From an uncultured Oleiphilus sp. (lineage in GTDB: Bacteria > Pseudomonadota > Gammaproteobacteria > Pseudomonadales > Oleiphilaceae), in NCBI GenBank assembly GCA_913020495.1, contig CAJWBJ010000003.1, positions 21,718 to 85,717 of the forward strand: DNA of 64,000 nt, given 5' to 3'. Positions 46,732 to 56,489 of the stretch are shown here, piece by piece; position 1 is the stretch's first letter; each line of letters opens with the position of its first letter. The notes under the pieces were generated by a model. That model had not been told where the DNA came from. It saw nothing but the letters and a program-made list of their open reading frames with translations, and did no database searches. Both the position numbers and the translations under genes were made by a program.

Positions 46732-48051
46732 ATGATTAAAACAAAAAAAAAATATTTTAACCTTCTAAAGTCAGCACTCGGAATTTCAATAGCAGCTAGC
46801 TTAAGCTCAGGTGCCTCAGCGATTGGTATCGAAGATATCGTCGATGGCGGCAATGATTTTGCTTGGGAGCGGGTTGAAATCGCTGGAACAAAGTGTAGCG
46901 ATGGATCCCAGTATAAATTCTGGGTACATGATAACCCCGGATCAAGAAATTTACTCATCATGTATGAAGGTGGCGGCGCATGTTGGGACTATGAAACCTG
47001 TAGCGGTGCTGCGGGCTTACTCGGCGCAGCCAACCCAAATGGGCTACCCGATGATTATATTACCCAGCAAAAGGCCCAATACGTATCTCCCTTAGTGAAT
47101 GGTGCAGATCCCGGTTTTCCACTACGATCCAAAACAGATATCGCGACAAAAGACTGGGACGTTGTCTACATGCCCTATTGCACCGGAGACGTTCATGTTG
47201 GGAATAAAGTCACCACGTATAATGACCCTACCGGCACCAACCCCCCGATTAATTTCCACCACATGGGGTATAACAATTCAATCGCCGCTTTAGACTTCCT
47301 AGATAACAGGTTCTCTAGAATTAATAAATTATTGATCACTGGATTTAGTGCCGGTGGCGTTGCTTCAGGCGCGCTCTATCATGAGGCTCACGAAAGACTT
47401 GGCATTAAAAGAGGTAAAGGCTATATGCTGAATGACTCTGGGCCACTATTCCCAGCAGCCGATGCCAGCGCTAACTCACGGCAATTACATGAAACCATCT
47501 CGACAGCTTGGGATATGCCCAGTGTACTCAACAACTTACCTGACAGTTTCGACCCCAATGATATGGGAAGCGTCACAGACATGTTAGCGAGTGAATACCC
47601 AAATGATCATTTTGCTTATACGGGTTATAGCACTGACCTGAATTTTTCCCGGTTTTCTTATGAGCGTTTTTATCCTGGCATAGATACCAACGGCATTCTT
47701 GCCCTTTGGCAGGAAGACCAACAAATACTTGTAGACAAAATGAACACCCATGAAAATTTTAGCTACATCATTCCTTGGAACAGACCTATTAATGACAGTC
47801 ACTGCTCTACCATTCTGACACTCATGGGTAGTCATGCATGTCCAAGTGTTCGTAAAAAATACTGGTATGAAGCGTTGGAATGGCCTCAAACTCAAAGCTG
47901 GAAGTGTGATGGTCCCTCGACAGGAATGAGTGAGTTCCTTACTTCCTGGATTGGAGGCAATACCCTACGCCTAAAAGAACCATATAACCTCTACAACCAA
48001 GAAGACCCCGGCATGCAAATCATTGCACCTCAAATTAACGGTGCACTCTAA
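46732..48051 (+). CDS. Secreted pectinacetylesterase-family hydrolase, copy 1
   Basis: About 439 residues from ATG 46732 (GGTGA upstream; GTG codons at 46720 and 46723 are in frame but less likely). Signal peptide to about residue 30 (SSGASA). The alpha/beta-hydrolase of the PAE/Notum family: YEGGGACWDYETCSG oxyanion region, nucleophile in GFSAGGVASGALYH, NDSGPLFP and a late NDSHCST that fits the catalytic histidine. PAE enzymes deacetylate pectin or related esters; the substrate of this bacterial branch is uncertain. It is about 80% similar by eye to the next gene. Confidence 0.82.
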   Translation: MIKTKKKYFNLLKSALGISIAASLSSGASAIGIEDIVDGGNDFAWERVEIAGTKCSDGSQYKFWVHDNPGSRNLLIMYEGGGACWDYETCSGAAGLLGAANPNGLPDDYITQQKAQYVSPLVNGADPGFPLRSKTDIATKDWDVVYMPYCTGDVHVGNKVTTYNDPTGTNPPINFHHMGYNNSIAALDFLDNRFSRINKLLITGFSAGGVASGALYHEAHERLGIKRGKGYMLNDSGPLFPAADASANSRQLHETISTAWDMPSVLNNLPDSFDPNDMGSVTDMLASEYPNDHFAYTGYSTDLNFSRFSYERFYPGIDTNGILALWQEDQQILVDKMNTHENFSYIIPWNRPINDSHCSTILTLMGSHACPSVRKKYWYEALEWPQTQSWKCDGPSTGMSEFLTSWIGGNTLRLKEPYNLYNQEDPGMQIIAPQINGAL

Positions 48052-48093
48052 CCAGCAAACCTTAATTTTAAGGGCTTATAAAGCTTGAACCTG

Positions 48094-48124
48094 ACCTACC
48101 TAAAACTAAAGGTTTTAGGTAGGT
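48094..48124 (+). terminator. Hairpin between the two pectinacetylesterase-family genes
   Basis: A perfect 12-bp stem (ACCTACCTAAAA and its complement) with a 7-base loop, 43 bp past the stop. The 3' tail is not T-rich, so termination may be partial. Confidence 0.55.
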
Positions 48125-48199
48125 TCTTACTATTGCTTTCCATTAAATATCTAAACATTCAAAGGGTGACTTATCTATTCAATTTACATAAAAACTGAA

Positions 48200-48211
48200 T
48201 CTTTCCGCCCT
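48200..48211 (+). promoter_or_regulatory. Conserved box upstream of the second pectinacetylesterase-family gene
   Basis: TCTTTCCGCCCT, identical to the box at 46621-46632, at a similar distance from the start codon (87-98 bp here, 100-111 bp there), with related ATTAAATTAACAC downstream. Confidence 0.5.
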
Positions 48212-48297
48212 CCCTATACTTACATTTTTTTATTAAATTAACACCGTGACATGATGATTTCCTGTCATATTAAATTTTAACTTAAATGGTGAAAGTG

Positions 48298-49614
48298 ATG
48301 ATAAAAACAAAAACTTCATCCATTAATCTTCTTAAGTCTGTTGCAGGTATCTCTATAGCGCTTGGTTTAAGCGCGGGTGCATCCGCAGTGGGTATTGAAG
48401 ATGTTGTTGATGGCGGCAATGATTTTGCTTGGGAACGTATCGAAATTCCCGGAACAAAATGTAGCGACGGCTCGCAATATAAATTTTGGGTGTACGATAA
48501 CCCTACTTCAACTAATTTAGTCATGATGTTTGAGGGTGGCGGCGCATGCTGGGACTACGAAAGCTGTAGTGGCCGCTTAGGTAAGTTAGGCGCAGCAAAC
48601 CCTAATGGTATTGCTGATGACTTTATTACCTCACAAACGGCTAATTTTGTATCGCCAATCGTCAATGGTGCTGACCCTGGCTTTCCATTACGAAGTAAGA
48701 CTGATCTGGTGACTAAAGGTTGGGATGTCGCTTTTATGCCCTACTGTACAGGTGACGTACATGTTGGAAACAAAGTAACCACCTATACTGATCCAACTGG
48801 TATTGATCCACCACTTAACTTTCACCACATGGGCTACAATAATTCCACAGCGGCATTTGATTACATGGCAAACCGCTTCCCGACTATCGGCAAATTCTTA
48901 ATTACCGGTTTTAGTGCAGGGGGCGTTGCTTCAGGCGCGTTATACCATGCTGCTCGTCAACGTCTTAACCTCAATGAAGGTTATATGTTGAATGATTCCG
49001 GGCCATTATTTCCGGCACCGGACGCGAGCGCTAATTCTCGTCAACTACACGAAACAATATCAGTTGCATGGGATATGCCGAGTGTATTATCAGAAATGCC
49101 TGCCAGCTTTGATCCTAATGATATGGGCAGCGTTTCGCGCACTCTGGCGATTGAATACCCGAACGATCACTTCGCTTATACCGGCTACAGTACGGATTTT
49201 AATTTCTCACGTTTTTCTTATGAGCGATTCTTCCCCGGTATTGATGAAGCCGGTATTCTGAATTTATGGCGGGAAGATCAGGCCCTTCTTGTAGATGAGA
49301 TGAATGAACACTCAAATTTCAGTTACCACATCCCATGGAACAGACCTATCAATGATAGCCACTGTTCTACCATTATTACCTTTATCGGTAGCCATGCCTG
49401 CCCAACCGTGCGTCAGAAAAAATGGTATGAATTTTGGGAATGGCCTTGGGGTCAAGATTGGAAGTGCCCGGGTACAAGTACGAGTATGACAGACTTCTTG
49501 TCATCGTGGATTAACGGCAATAATACCTTGCGGTTGATAGAGCCTTATAATCTTTACAATCAAGACGATCCCGGAATGCAGATTATTGGCCCACAAATAG
49601 ATGGCGCCATTTAG
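48298..49614 (+). CDS. Secreted pectinacetylesterase-family hydrolase, copy 2
   Basis: About 438 residues. ATG at 48298 with GGTGAAAG upstream is preferred over ATG 48286, because the same position is used in copy 1. It has the same signal peptide style, GFEGGGACWDYESCSG-type oxyanion region (starting FEGGG), nucleophile in GFSAGGVASG, and NDSHCSTI. Differences from copy 1 are spread through the protein, with more divergence near the C-terminus. The two probably differ in substrate range or expression (inference). Confidence 0.82.
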   Translation: MIKTKTSSINLLKSVAGISIALGLSAGASAVGIEDVVDGGNDFAWERIEIPGTKCSDGSQYKFWVYDNPTSTNLVMMFEGGGACWDYESCSGRLGKLGAANPNGIADDFITSQTANFVSPIVNGADPGFPLRSKTDLVTKGWDVAFMPYCTGDVHVGNKVTTYTDPTGIDPPLNFHHMGYNNSTAAFDYMANRFPTIGKFLITGFSAGGVASGALYHAARQRLNLNEGYMLNDSGPLFPAPDASANSRQLHETISVAWDMPSVLSEMPASFDPNDMGSVSRTLAIEYPNDHFAYTGYSTDFNFSRFSYERFFPGIDEAGILNLWREDQALLVDEMNEHSNFSYHIPWNRPINDSHCSTIITFIGSHACPTVRQKKWYEFWEWPWGQDWKCPGTSTSMTDFLSSWINGNNTLRLIEPYNLYNQDDPGMQIIGPQIDGAI

Positions 49615-49662
49615 GAAGCAAGGTAGTGAGAGAGTGATTTGGGGAGTTGTTTAATTTCCCCC

Positions 49663-49699
49663 CACCCCATGACCAACCAAAGGTGATTGTCATGGGGTG
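49663..49699 (+). terminator. Terminator after the second pectinacetylesterase-family gene
   Basis: An 11-bp perfect stem CACCCCATGAC / GTCATGGGGTG with a 15-base loop, followed by an AT-rich tract including TTTTCTTCT. Confidence 0.65.
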
Positions 49700-49752
49700 A
49701 ATTTATTCACTTTTCTTCTGCATATAATTTTGAATAAACATGGAGGACGACC

Positions 49753-50511
49753 ATGAAACAGAAAATAAAAAAAACATACATGGGTAAAGCCGTGCTGATC
49801 ACAACATCGGTACTAGTGATCTCTGCGACTTACATTTGGAACTCAAGTCATTCAGACAAACCACAAAATAGTCCAATCACACCGAACAAACTTGCCAATC
49901 AACAAATTGACAATCGACCTGTTACCGAAGCAATCACCAGCACGATTGATGCGCAAAAAGATAGCACCATGTTAGACAATAATTCACTCTCTATAGACTC
50001 CTTAAAAAAGATGCTTTTTCCTGAAGGAGACCCCGCTTGGGCTTGGGCGAAAGTTGACATTGATCGCTTACAACAAGAGATGCCCGATAATCTGTATTGG
50101 GAGTTAGCAGCCCCAACCACTGACGAGTGGTTGCTGGAACATCGTAAAGAAATTAAAGCGCATTGGGAAAAAGAGTATGGAGAAATACTGTCAAACAGAG
50201 CTTCAGAAAAACAAATTAGAGACTACTATGCTCACCAACATCAGGTTTCAACAGACTATATTGTTTTTGCAACCCAACTATTGAACCGTCATAGCAAAGA
50301 TTTACCTGAGCGGGATGTGAGTTTTCAACAACTAGCTCGTAACTTGCATTTAGCACGCCTAGAGGAGCTACCCAAGAAACTTGCTAACGCCCTAGAACTA
50401 CGGACTAAACATGAACAACGTCGCACAGAATGGCTAGCAGATAAAGAAGCTTTTGAAGAAGCTTTACGCGCGGAAAAAGAAGACGCTGAAAGATTGTTAA
50501 AGCCGAGTTAA
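49753..50511 (+). CDS. Membrane-anchored helical protein of unknown function
   Basis: 252 residues. One membrane helix near residues 11-29, then a low-complexity linker to about 75, then a helical domain rich in W, E and K (DPAWAWAKVDIDRLQQEM, WEKEYGEILSNRA, ELRTKHEQRRTEWLADKE). No family is recognised. GGAGGACGACC precedes the ATG. It follows the two secreted esterases after a terminator, so it is probably separately transcribed; a chaperone-like or docking role is only a guess. Confidence 0.5.
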   Translation: MKQKIKKTYMGKAVLITTSVLVISATYIWNSSHSDKPQNSPITPNKLANQQIDNRPVTEAITSTIDAQKDSTMLDNNSLSIDSLKKMLFPEGDPAWAWAKVDIDRLQQEMPDNLYWELAAPTTDEWLLEHRKEIKAHWEKEYGEILSNRASEKQIRDYYAHQHQVSTDYIVFATQLLNRHSKDLPERDVSFQQLARNLHLARLEELPKKLANALELRTKHEQRRTEWLADKEAFEEALRAEKEDAERLLKPS

Positions 50512-50680
50512 ACATTAATGTTGCGAGCGCCGAAACTTATATTATTAACTGTGAAAATCAGCATATATGCTGCCCCTTGGCGTTAGAGGTTTCGACTTGA
50601 GCGTACAATTTCATCGTCAATGAGAGCCCATTTTTATGGGGCAAGATCTATATGCCAAATCAAGACGTACGCCATTGAAA

Positions 50681-50748
50681 TGTAGGTCGGGTTTTAACCC
50701 GACAAATGTTGATGATTGAGCCTTTGTCGGAATAAATTCCGACCTACG
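50681..50748. repeat. REP-like palindromic repeat pair, locus 1
   Basis: Two elements: TGTAGGTCGGGTTTTAACCC-GACA (50681-50704, written in two parts) and TGTCGGAATAAATTCC-GACCTAC (50725-50747). Each is an imperfect palindrome, and the outer GTAGGTCGG and CCGACCTAC arms pair across both. It ends 22 bp before the Lnt-like start codon, so it may lie in its leader. The same element occurs at 62.4 kb. Confidence 0.8.
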
Positions 50749-50769
50749 CGATATGTGTAGGGGTCTAAA

Positions 50770-52392
50770 ATGAAAACATTTAAGTTAAAGTTGCATTATA
50801 TGGTCAGATCGAACCTGAATTTTAAAACTATAAGACCAAGTTTGAACCGATACGTTTTAGCCATTTTTAGTGGATGTCTTTATGCACTTTCAAATGTAGG
50901 TTTTGGTTGGTGGCCCTTGGTATTTTTTTATCTTGTGCCACTCTGGCTAGCGATTGATTCCTTAAATCATCAACAATTAAAAAAGGTCGCTATTTTAGGC
51001 TTTGCTTTTGGCTTCAGCGCTTACGCTGTTGGTTTCCCCTGGCTGTTAAGCCTCACCGATAAGTTTTTGGGTAGCGGTCTAGTACTCGGCAGTATTTTAT
51101 GGCTTGGTTTAGGTATTTGGTTTGCGTTGAGTTTTACTCTCTATGCTTTGTTATACCGTGGTTTACGCCATATAAATTGCCCACAAATTATTGCAGGCAC
51201 CAGCCCTTTGATTTTACTGGAATGGTGCCAGGTCAACCTATTCCCGTCTTATGCTGGCGCAGCCTTAATTGCCAAGCCTATTCTTGCCCAAACTGCTGAT
51301 TTAGGCGGGCCGTTACTATTAAGTGCATTTGTCGTGGTTATTAATAGTGCAGTTTATGCGGTTTATCGTTGGTATACTCGCAAGCATAATTTTCCTGCCA
51401 CACAAACCTTTTGTTCACTGCTACTCATCATATCAGTACTCATTTATGGACAGGTTCAGAGCTCTTTCATTCTTGATAACGAACAAGAAAAGCCGGTTCA
51501 TGTCGGCGCAGTTCAAAGTAATTTAGTAATGCTTGAAAAAGATGAGTTATCGCTGCGTAGCCACCCTGCCCACCTGAAGCAAAGCCGAGACTTGTTAGAC
51601 AAACATAAAATAGACTTACTGATCTGGCCTGAAACGGCTTATGTTCGAGGGTTAAGACGCCCCTTACCCATTGACGCTCAATTTATTCGTTCAGATATTG
51701 AAGTACCACTATTGTTTGGCGGCACCTCTGTCTGGCAAAACAAGGGCCAGAGAACGAAAGCAAACTCGGTATTTTTAGCTGATAAAGCTGGCAAAATTGA
51801 TCAGGTCTATGATAAAAGTTTACTCATTCCATTTGCGGAATATACGCCTTTTTCTCAACTACTAGAACCTTTTGAAAAACAACTAAGCGTGCTTTTTCCT
51901 CAAGGACAGAACTTCTACTCAGAAGGCCTTCAAAAAACCATTAAACTGGACTCAACGATAATTAGCACACCGATCTGCTATGAAATCATTCACCCTGATT
52001 TCATACAAAAGCTTGTCAAAAATACTCGCCCCCAGTTATTGATTACCTTAGCGAATGACGCCTGGTTTGGAGATACACAAGAACCCTGGATACATCTTTC
52101 ACTGGCAAGGTTGCGCGCTATCGAGCACCGACTATGGTTAGTCCGCTCAACCAATAGCGGCATTAGCGCCATCGTTGATCCTGCAGGAAACATCACAACC
52201 CGAACAGGCCTGCATACACGTGAAAACCTACTCGGTACGGTTTACCCTAGAGATTCATACACGCTCTATACCCAGTATGGTAATTGGATAGGCTGGCTAG
52301 CATTAATACTAACCCTGCCGGGCTTCTATCGCTTGCTCACTGGCAACAGACAACTTCGTTCTTTTGCTCCTTCGTTCTTCGCGAACCGATGA
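50770..52392 (+). CDS. Apolipoprotein N-acyltransferase-like protein
   Basis: 540 residues: an N-terminal region with several membrane helices (about 28-230), then a carbon-nitrogen hydrolase domain (about 245-505) and a last helix. The catalytic Glu-Lys-Cys triad is present: WPETAY (E), YDKSLLIPFAEYTPF (K), STPICYEI (C). Lnt adds the third acyl chain to lipoproteins in the inner membrane. It is not beside ybeX/corC, the usual lnt setting, so it may be a second copy with a special role. Its last 84 bp overlap the convergent AraC gene. AGGGGT precedes the ATG. Confidence 0.85.
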   Translation: MKTFKLKLHYMVRSNLNFKTIRPSLNRYVLAIFSGCLYALSNVGFGWWPLVFFYLVPLWLAIDSLNHQQLKKVAILGFAFGFSAYAVGFPWLLSLTDKFLGSGLVLGSILWLGLGIWFALSFTLYALLYRGLRHINCPQIIAGTSPLILLEWCQVNLFPSYAGAALIAKPILAQTADLGGPLLLSAFVVVINSAVYAVYRWYTRKHNFPATQTFCSLLLIISVLIYGQVQSSFILDNEQEKPVHVGAVQSNLVMLEKDELSLRSHPAHLKQSRDLLDKHKIDLLIWPETAYVRGLRRPLPIDAQFIRSDIEVPLLFGGTSVWQNKGQRTKANSVFLADKAGKIDQVYDKSLLIPFAEYTPFSQLLEPFEKQLSVLFPQGQNFYSEGLQKTIKLDSTIISTPICYEIIHPDFIQKLVKNTRPQLLITLANDAWFGDTQEPWIHLSLARLRAIEHRLWLVRSTNSGISAIVDPAGNITTRTGLHTRENLLGTVYPRDSYTLYTQYGNWIGWLALILTLPGFYRLLTGNRQLRSFAPSFFANR

Positions 52393-53394
52393 GGGCTGCA
52401 CTCCCGTCCAACTTTTAAATGCTCTTCTAAAACTGGACGCATCACTAAACCCAAGTCTTTCGGCAATTTCGTTCACGGTCAGCAAGGTTCCTCTTAGCAA
52501 GCTAATTGACTTTTCTTTTTTGAATTCATTGATCAGGTTTTGATAACTTGTCTGATTAGTTTGAAGTTTTCGATACAAACAACTTCTTGAGGTATGTAAC
52601 TGCTGTGCAATCGTTTCAATCGTTGGAAAGTGAGGGTATGTTTTGGCTAGAATAGCATTGACTCGTGCATTGATGGAAAACCTGCCTTCCCAGCGCCTTA
52701 ATACTGCTTGGCAATGCTGGACTTTAATCGTTCGAACTTGCTCATTTGCTGTCAGAATGGGTAAATCCAGAAAGTCTTTATTGAAAGAAATTTCATGGGT
52801 TGGTGCACCAAATTGAATGTCGCAGGCAAATTCTGACGCGTAGAGCTCACTATGTGACGGCCGTGAATAAGGTAAGCATATTCGCTGAAATTTTAGATTT
52901 TTACCGGTGAGCCAAGATGCTTGTTGGTGGCAGCATGATAAAAGCGCTTCCGTCGCAAACCACTGCAATCGAAGCGGTAGTTTCCGGTGATAAAGACGCT
53001 CAAACTGAACAACAGCTTCGTCAGCCTTTATTTCAGATTCAAAATTTAAAGAAATGGAAAGTAATGAATGATAATGCTGAACTGTCTTCAGCGCTTGGTG
53101 TAAAGTTGAACTCGACATGATTAACTGACCAACTGTATCGGCAGCAACGAGGTTCAATTTTTGCCCGTACTTAAAACCCAAGCCTCCCGAAACATTCTCA
53201 AGCGACTTTACTAATACATTATAAAAAGTTCTGGGACTAATACGCTTTCGGTAGTCATCAAGATCATTCAAGTTACCGGAATAACCTTGTAGCTTACACC
53301 CCTCTTCTTCCAGTACATTTTTCAACACTGACAAGTAAAGAATACCAACAACTTCATCATCAATGCCGAAATAAAAACCCGTAGATTTTTGCAT
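52309..53394 (-). CDS. AraC-family regulator with arabinose-binding-like (OruR-type) N-domain
   Basis: 361 residues. The N-terminal half (about 20-210: RTFYNVLVKSLENVSGGLGFKYG, LVAADTVGQLIMSSSTL) matches the Arabinose_bd-like sensor of OruR/ArgR-type regulators. The C-terminal HTH_18 (about 250-345) has IAQQLHTSRSCLYRKLQ and IAERLGFSDASSFRRAFKSW. GGAGGGAG precedes the ATG. The gene ends within the Lnt-like coding region. The effector is unknown; nearest target candidates are the cytochrome pair downstream on the same strand or the Lnt-like gene. Confidence 0.88.
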   Translation of the reverse strand: MQKSTGFYFGIDDEVVGILYLSVLKNVLEEEGCKLQGYSGNLNDLDDYRKRISPRTFYNVLVKSLENVSGGLGFKYGQKLNLVAADTVGQLIMSSSTLHQALKTVQHYHSLLSISLNFESEIKADEAVVQFERLYHRKLPLRLQWFATEALLSCCHQQASWLTGKNLKFQRICLPYSRPSHSELYASEFACDIQFGAPTHEISFNKDFLDLPILTANEQVRTIKVQHCQAVLRRWEGRFSINARVNAILAKTYPHFPTIETIAQQLHTSRSCLYRKLQTNQTSYQNLINEFKKEKSISLLRGTLLTVNEIAERLGFSDASSFRRAFKSWTGVQPSSVREERRSKRTKLSVASEQAIEARQG

Positions 53395-53510
53395 TTTTTT
53401 CTCCCTCCTTCGGCCTTATAAAAGGCTTAAATTTAGAGGGCAATAAATCAAAGAGAGGCCAGAATGACCTCCCTTTATTTGCCAGTAACGTTAACTTAGC
53501 AAACCAGCCA

Positions 53511-54773
53511 TCAAGGTGCTGGAGAACAACTTGCTCTTGGTAAATTATTAATCCACTTTCGTATCAATGCAGCGCCTTCTCCATGAACTGTACTTCGCCC
53601 CAGTTCAGGCATACGATGACGCTCATCATTCGTGCTCATGCGGAACAGCAAGTAGGAGTCATCGGCATTGAGCGGTACTACATCCGCTGAATAATCTGAA
53701 TGGCCACCTGCAACCGGCACTTTACAGGTACCAAATTTACCAGGGTTTTCCTCATAAGAACGGTTATATTCCACTTGCAGTCCACTGCCGCCTGCAGGGC
53801 CTGCATAAAGCGGTTCAGGCAAGGTCAATTCAGAACGATGACAATGCGCACAGTTAATATCCAAATAAGCTTTTGCATTATCATTTAGCTCTTCACCATT
53901 CAATTGGCTAAGATCCGTTGAATCATTAAACTCAGGCGCTTGTGAGACACTCTCTAGATCAGCAGGCAGGTTTTCCAGCTTACCATTCAATGCCCAATAG
54001 CTTAACTGGTTCATCACCAAACCACCGTAGTCATAGTCTTTATTCAAGAAACGGGCTTTCGGACCAATAGGCTTAAAAATCGCTTCACGGGTATCATCAG
54101 GCCCTTGAAGTAAAGGGACGACTGCATGACATGAAGTACAAGACGTTGCCTTTGGGATACCGTAGGTGAATGTCAACTCTTCGCCCTTATGGTTCGTCGT
54201 CACGTCAGAAATCGCTTTACCTGTAATTAAAAGCGTTGCATCTGTTTCTCTATCCCAGTAATAAGGGCGTGCCACCCAGCCACCTTCTCGGAGAATCAAT
54301 AATCGTGTCTCTATTACGAGCTCACTTCCATCCCGGTCTGACGTATATTCAGGCATAGCAAAAGTCTTAACCAACACAGAGCCTATTGGAAAATCAAATG
54401 CTTCATGCTCGTTATACACGGCTTTTTGGCCTTCAGGGATAAATGCAAAACGATACTTTGAGGCATAATCAGTAAACAGCGCCGTTGTTAAGTCATAAGG
54501 GATGCCACCCGAATTTGGGTTATCTGTCGGATCAGTGCTGTCAGCAAACAAATTATAATCAGACAAGTTAGTACAGTTTTCAGTTAACAATGCTCCCCAG
54601 TTAACGCCGTCTGTTTGAGCGCTACAGCTTGCTGGCGAAGTACCGGATCCGTTTCCGGGCTTTACCGCGACATCGCCATCTTTAAATACAATTTTGCACG
54701 CTGACAGCAAGGTAATAGCCAAAACCATCATCGAGCCTTTCAGTGCAATATTCTTTATTTTTATATATTTCAT
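53511..54773 (-). CDS. Diheme c-type cytochrome lipoprotein (TIGR03806/SO_2930-like)
   Basis: About 420 residues. Lipobox LLSAC at about residues 21-25. Two haem c sites: CTSCHAVVPLLQGP in the middle and CAHCHRSELTLPEP near the C-terminus. Other signatures are GVNWGALLTENCTNLSDYNLF at the start of the mature domain and HRMPELGRSTVH late. It is the standard partner of the beta-helix protein encoded 72 bp upstream; the pair is widespread and its function is unknown (family knowledge). An in-frame GTG lies at 54779. Confidence 0.85.
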   Translation of the reverse strand: MKYIKIKNIALKGSMMVLAITLLSACKIVFKDGDVAVKPGNGSGTSPASCSAQTDGVNWGALLTENCTNLSDYNLFADSTDPTDNPNSGGIPYDLTTALFTDYASKYRFAFIPEGQKAVYNEHEAFDFPIGSVLVKTFAMPEYTSDRDGSELVIETRLLILREGGWVARPYYWDRETDATLLITGKAISDVTTNHKGEELTFTYGIPKATSCTSCHAVVPLLQGPDDTREAIFKPIGPKARFLNKDYDYGGLVMNQLSYWALNGKLENLPADLESVSQAPEFNDSTDLSQLNGEELNDNAKAYLDINCAHCHRSELTLPEPLYAGPAGGSGLQVEYNRSYEENPGKFGTCKVPVAGGHSDYSADVVPLNADDSYLLFRMSTNDERHRMPELGRSTVHGEGAALIRKWINNLPRASCSPAP

Positions 54774-54845
54774 GGTCACTACTCACATCTATGATGTCAT
54801 CGAACAGACTCATAAAACAGTCTGTTCGATGACTGGATAGTTAAC

Positions 54846-56489
54846 TTAAAGTGCGCAAGCTGGCTCAGATAGGTCATCTCCAGAGCAACCGTACTCCTTA
54901 CCTTTAAAAGTAACCGTTGCTTCAGGTAAACGATTTTGAACACAATTCAAGAAAGTGTTATTGACCATCTTGTCTATCAACAAAGACGCTGTCGGATTCC
55001 CGGTCGCATCCCAATTAAATGCGTCCAATGGGTTCGTTCCATAAACCAGACCAGTATTCACATCATCATAACTTGGACCTGGGTTACCATTAATATTGCC
55101 GTTAGCACATAGTAAATCGCCTGCAGCATACGGGTTATAGTTCACACCATCTGCGGCAGCATCTGCTCCAACAACATAATTAAAGTCAGTCAGCGCACCC
55201 GCATTCGACAAGAGTTCACCGATTCCATCATAGATAATTGCAGGGAATACTTGAGGCATACCCGTTGAATTATAAGGCGAGGTGTAACCTGCGATAACTT
55301 CTTCTAGCAATGTGCCTGCAGGGTTATCACCATTACGTGCGATAAGGTTATCGTGCATATAGATGTTTTTAATCATTGGGCTCCAGCCATCGGCAATCGT
55401 TGCACCATAATTTACTGGATAGTTTGCAACATCTGGATCGCTCATGAAGAAACTTGCCAATTCAATTGCTGAAGTGTCGTTATCAGTAATGTTGTTGTTA
55501 TAGATCTCAACACCACTTACTGCGAAGATAAGTACGCCAGTTCCTGGAGGTGCAATACTTACAGCTCCGTGACCAACATTTTCAGTATTGTTAGCGTATA
55601 TTTCATTATTGAAGATACGAACATTTCCGCCGTAAGCCTGCTCTAGGCCAGGAAGGTCAAATGCTAAGATACCCGCAGCGTTATTAAGTGCGGTATTGTT
55701 GTAGACATCTGCCATATTTGAGTTTTCAATCTCAATACCCGCAACATTGTATTTAGCAACATTGTCTCGTACAACGATGTTATTTGATTGACCAACATAA
55801 ATACCCGCATCAGCCGAACCGTATGCATAGTTATGTTCGATCAAAATATTTTGGCTTTGCACAGGGTAAAGACCGTATGCGCCTTGGCTTTCTGCTAAGT
55901 CACCTTCCCAAACTGTCGCGGTATAAGTAAAGTGAACCCCATTTGCCCCAACAGCTTTAATACCATTTTTGTTCGTTTCGTAAACACCGAAATCACGAGC
56001 AGTAATGTCATTACCACCTTCGAAACGGATACCGTCATCACCCGTTGAACCAGTGAAGTCCAGTTTAGTTGAGTGAATACCATAACCTGTTATGGTCAAT
56101 CCACTTGCTGCAGCAATAGTAATGGTTTCAGATACCTTAAAGTTACCTTCAGGCAGAACAACCACGGAATCATCTGCAATTTCAAATAATGCTAGCAGTA
56201 GCTCATTGGTAATATCATCGCCATCGACGGCATCAGGAGCCACAAAAATTGCATCACATGGAAAACGATAATCTGAGGTCGTTAAGATTTCATCACAGGA
56301 AGTTCCATTTGAACCAGAACCATCCGAGCTTCCACCATTTGCAATTGAATCTACGGTTGACTCAATCAGCTCTTCAGTATCGTCATCACCTTTAATTGTT
56401 ACTTTACAACCCGATAATAAAATCGAACTTGAAATCAATGAACACAAGAGCACTTTCGATAAGTGGCTCATATTTTTATTTAGTTTCAT
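54846..56489 (-). CDS. Parallel beta-helix lipoprotein (TIGR03805-like)
   Basis: 547 residues. Lipobox ILLSGC at about residues 23-28, then a serine/glycine linker. From about 100 it has repeating right-handed beta-helix turns: VVLPEGNFKVSETITI, GIRFEGGNDITARDFGVY, NILIEHNYAYGSADAGIYVG, NNIVVRDNVAKYNVAGIEI, DVYNNTALNNAAGILAF. Such folds often bind or process polysaccharides, but the catalytic activity is not shown. It forms the conserved two-gene pair with the diheme cytochrome. GGAGAACC precedes the ATG, and a strong repeat array lies 155 bp upstream. Confidence 0.85.
   Translation of the reverse strand: MKLNKNMSHLSKVLLCSLISSSILLSGCKVTIKGDDDTEELIESTVDSIANGGSSDGSGSNGTSCDEILTTSDYRFPCDAIFVAPDAVDGDDITNELLLALFEIADDSVVVLPEGNFKVSETITIAAASGLTITGYGIHSTKLDFTGSTGDDGIRFEGGNDITARDFGVYETNKNGIKAVGANGVHFTYTATVWEGDLAESQGAYGLYPVQSQNILIEHNYAYGSADAGIYVGQSNNIVVRDNVAKYNVAGIEIENSNMADVYNNTALNNAAGILAFDLPGLEQAYGGNVRIFNNEIYANNTENVGHGAVSIAPPGTGVLIFAVSGVEIYNNNITDNDTSAIELASFFMSDPDVANYPVNYGATIADGWSPMIKNIYMHDNLIARNGDNPAGTLLEEVIAGYTSPYNSTGMPQVFPAIIYDGIGELLSNAGALTDFNYVVGADAAADGVNYNPYAAGDLLCANGNINGNPGPSYDDVNTGLVYGTNPLDAFNWDATGNPTASLLIDKMVNNTFLNCVQNRLPEATVTFKGKEYGCSGDDLSEPACAL

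Noticed and set aside
46659..48524. Matching minus-strand open frames at the starts of both PAE-family genes
   Set aside because: They resemble each other only because the sense strands are paralogous; no start signals are seen, and the sense proteins have clear catalytic motifs.
50559..50572. CAGCATATATGCTG palindrome as a terminator
   Set aside because: The 14-bp palindrome has no loop or T-tract, so it cannot form a standard terminator; its meaning is unclear.
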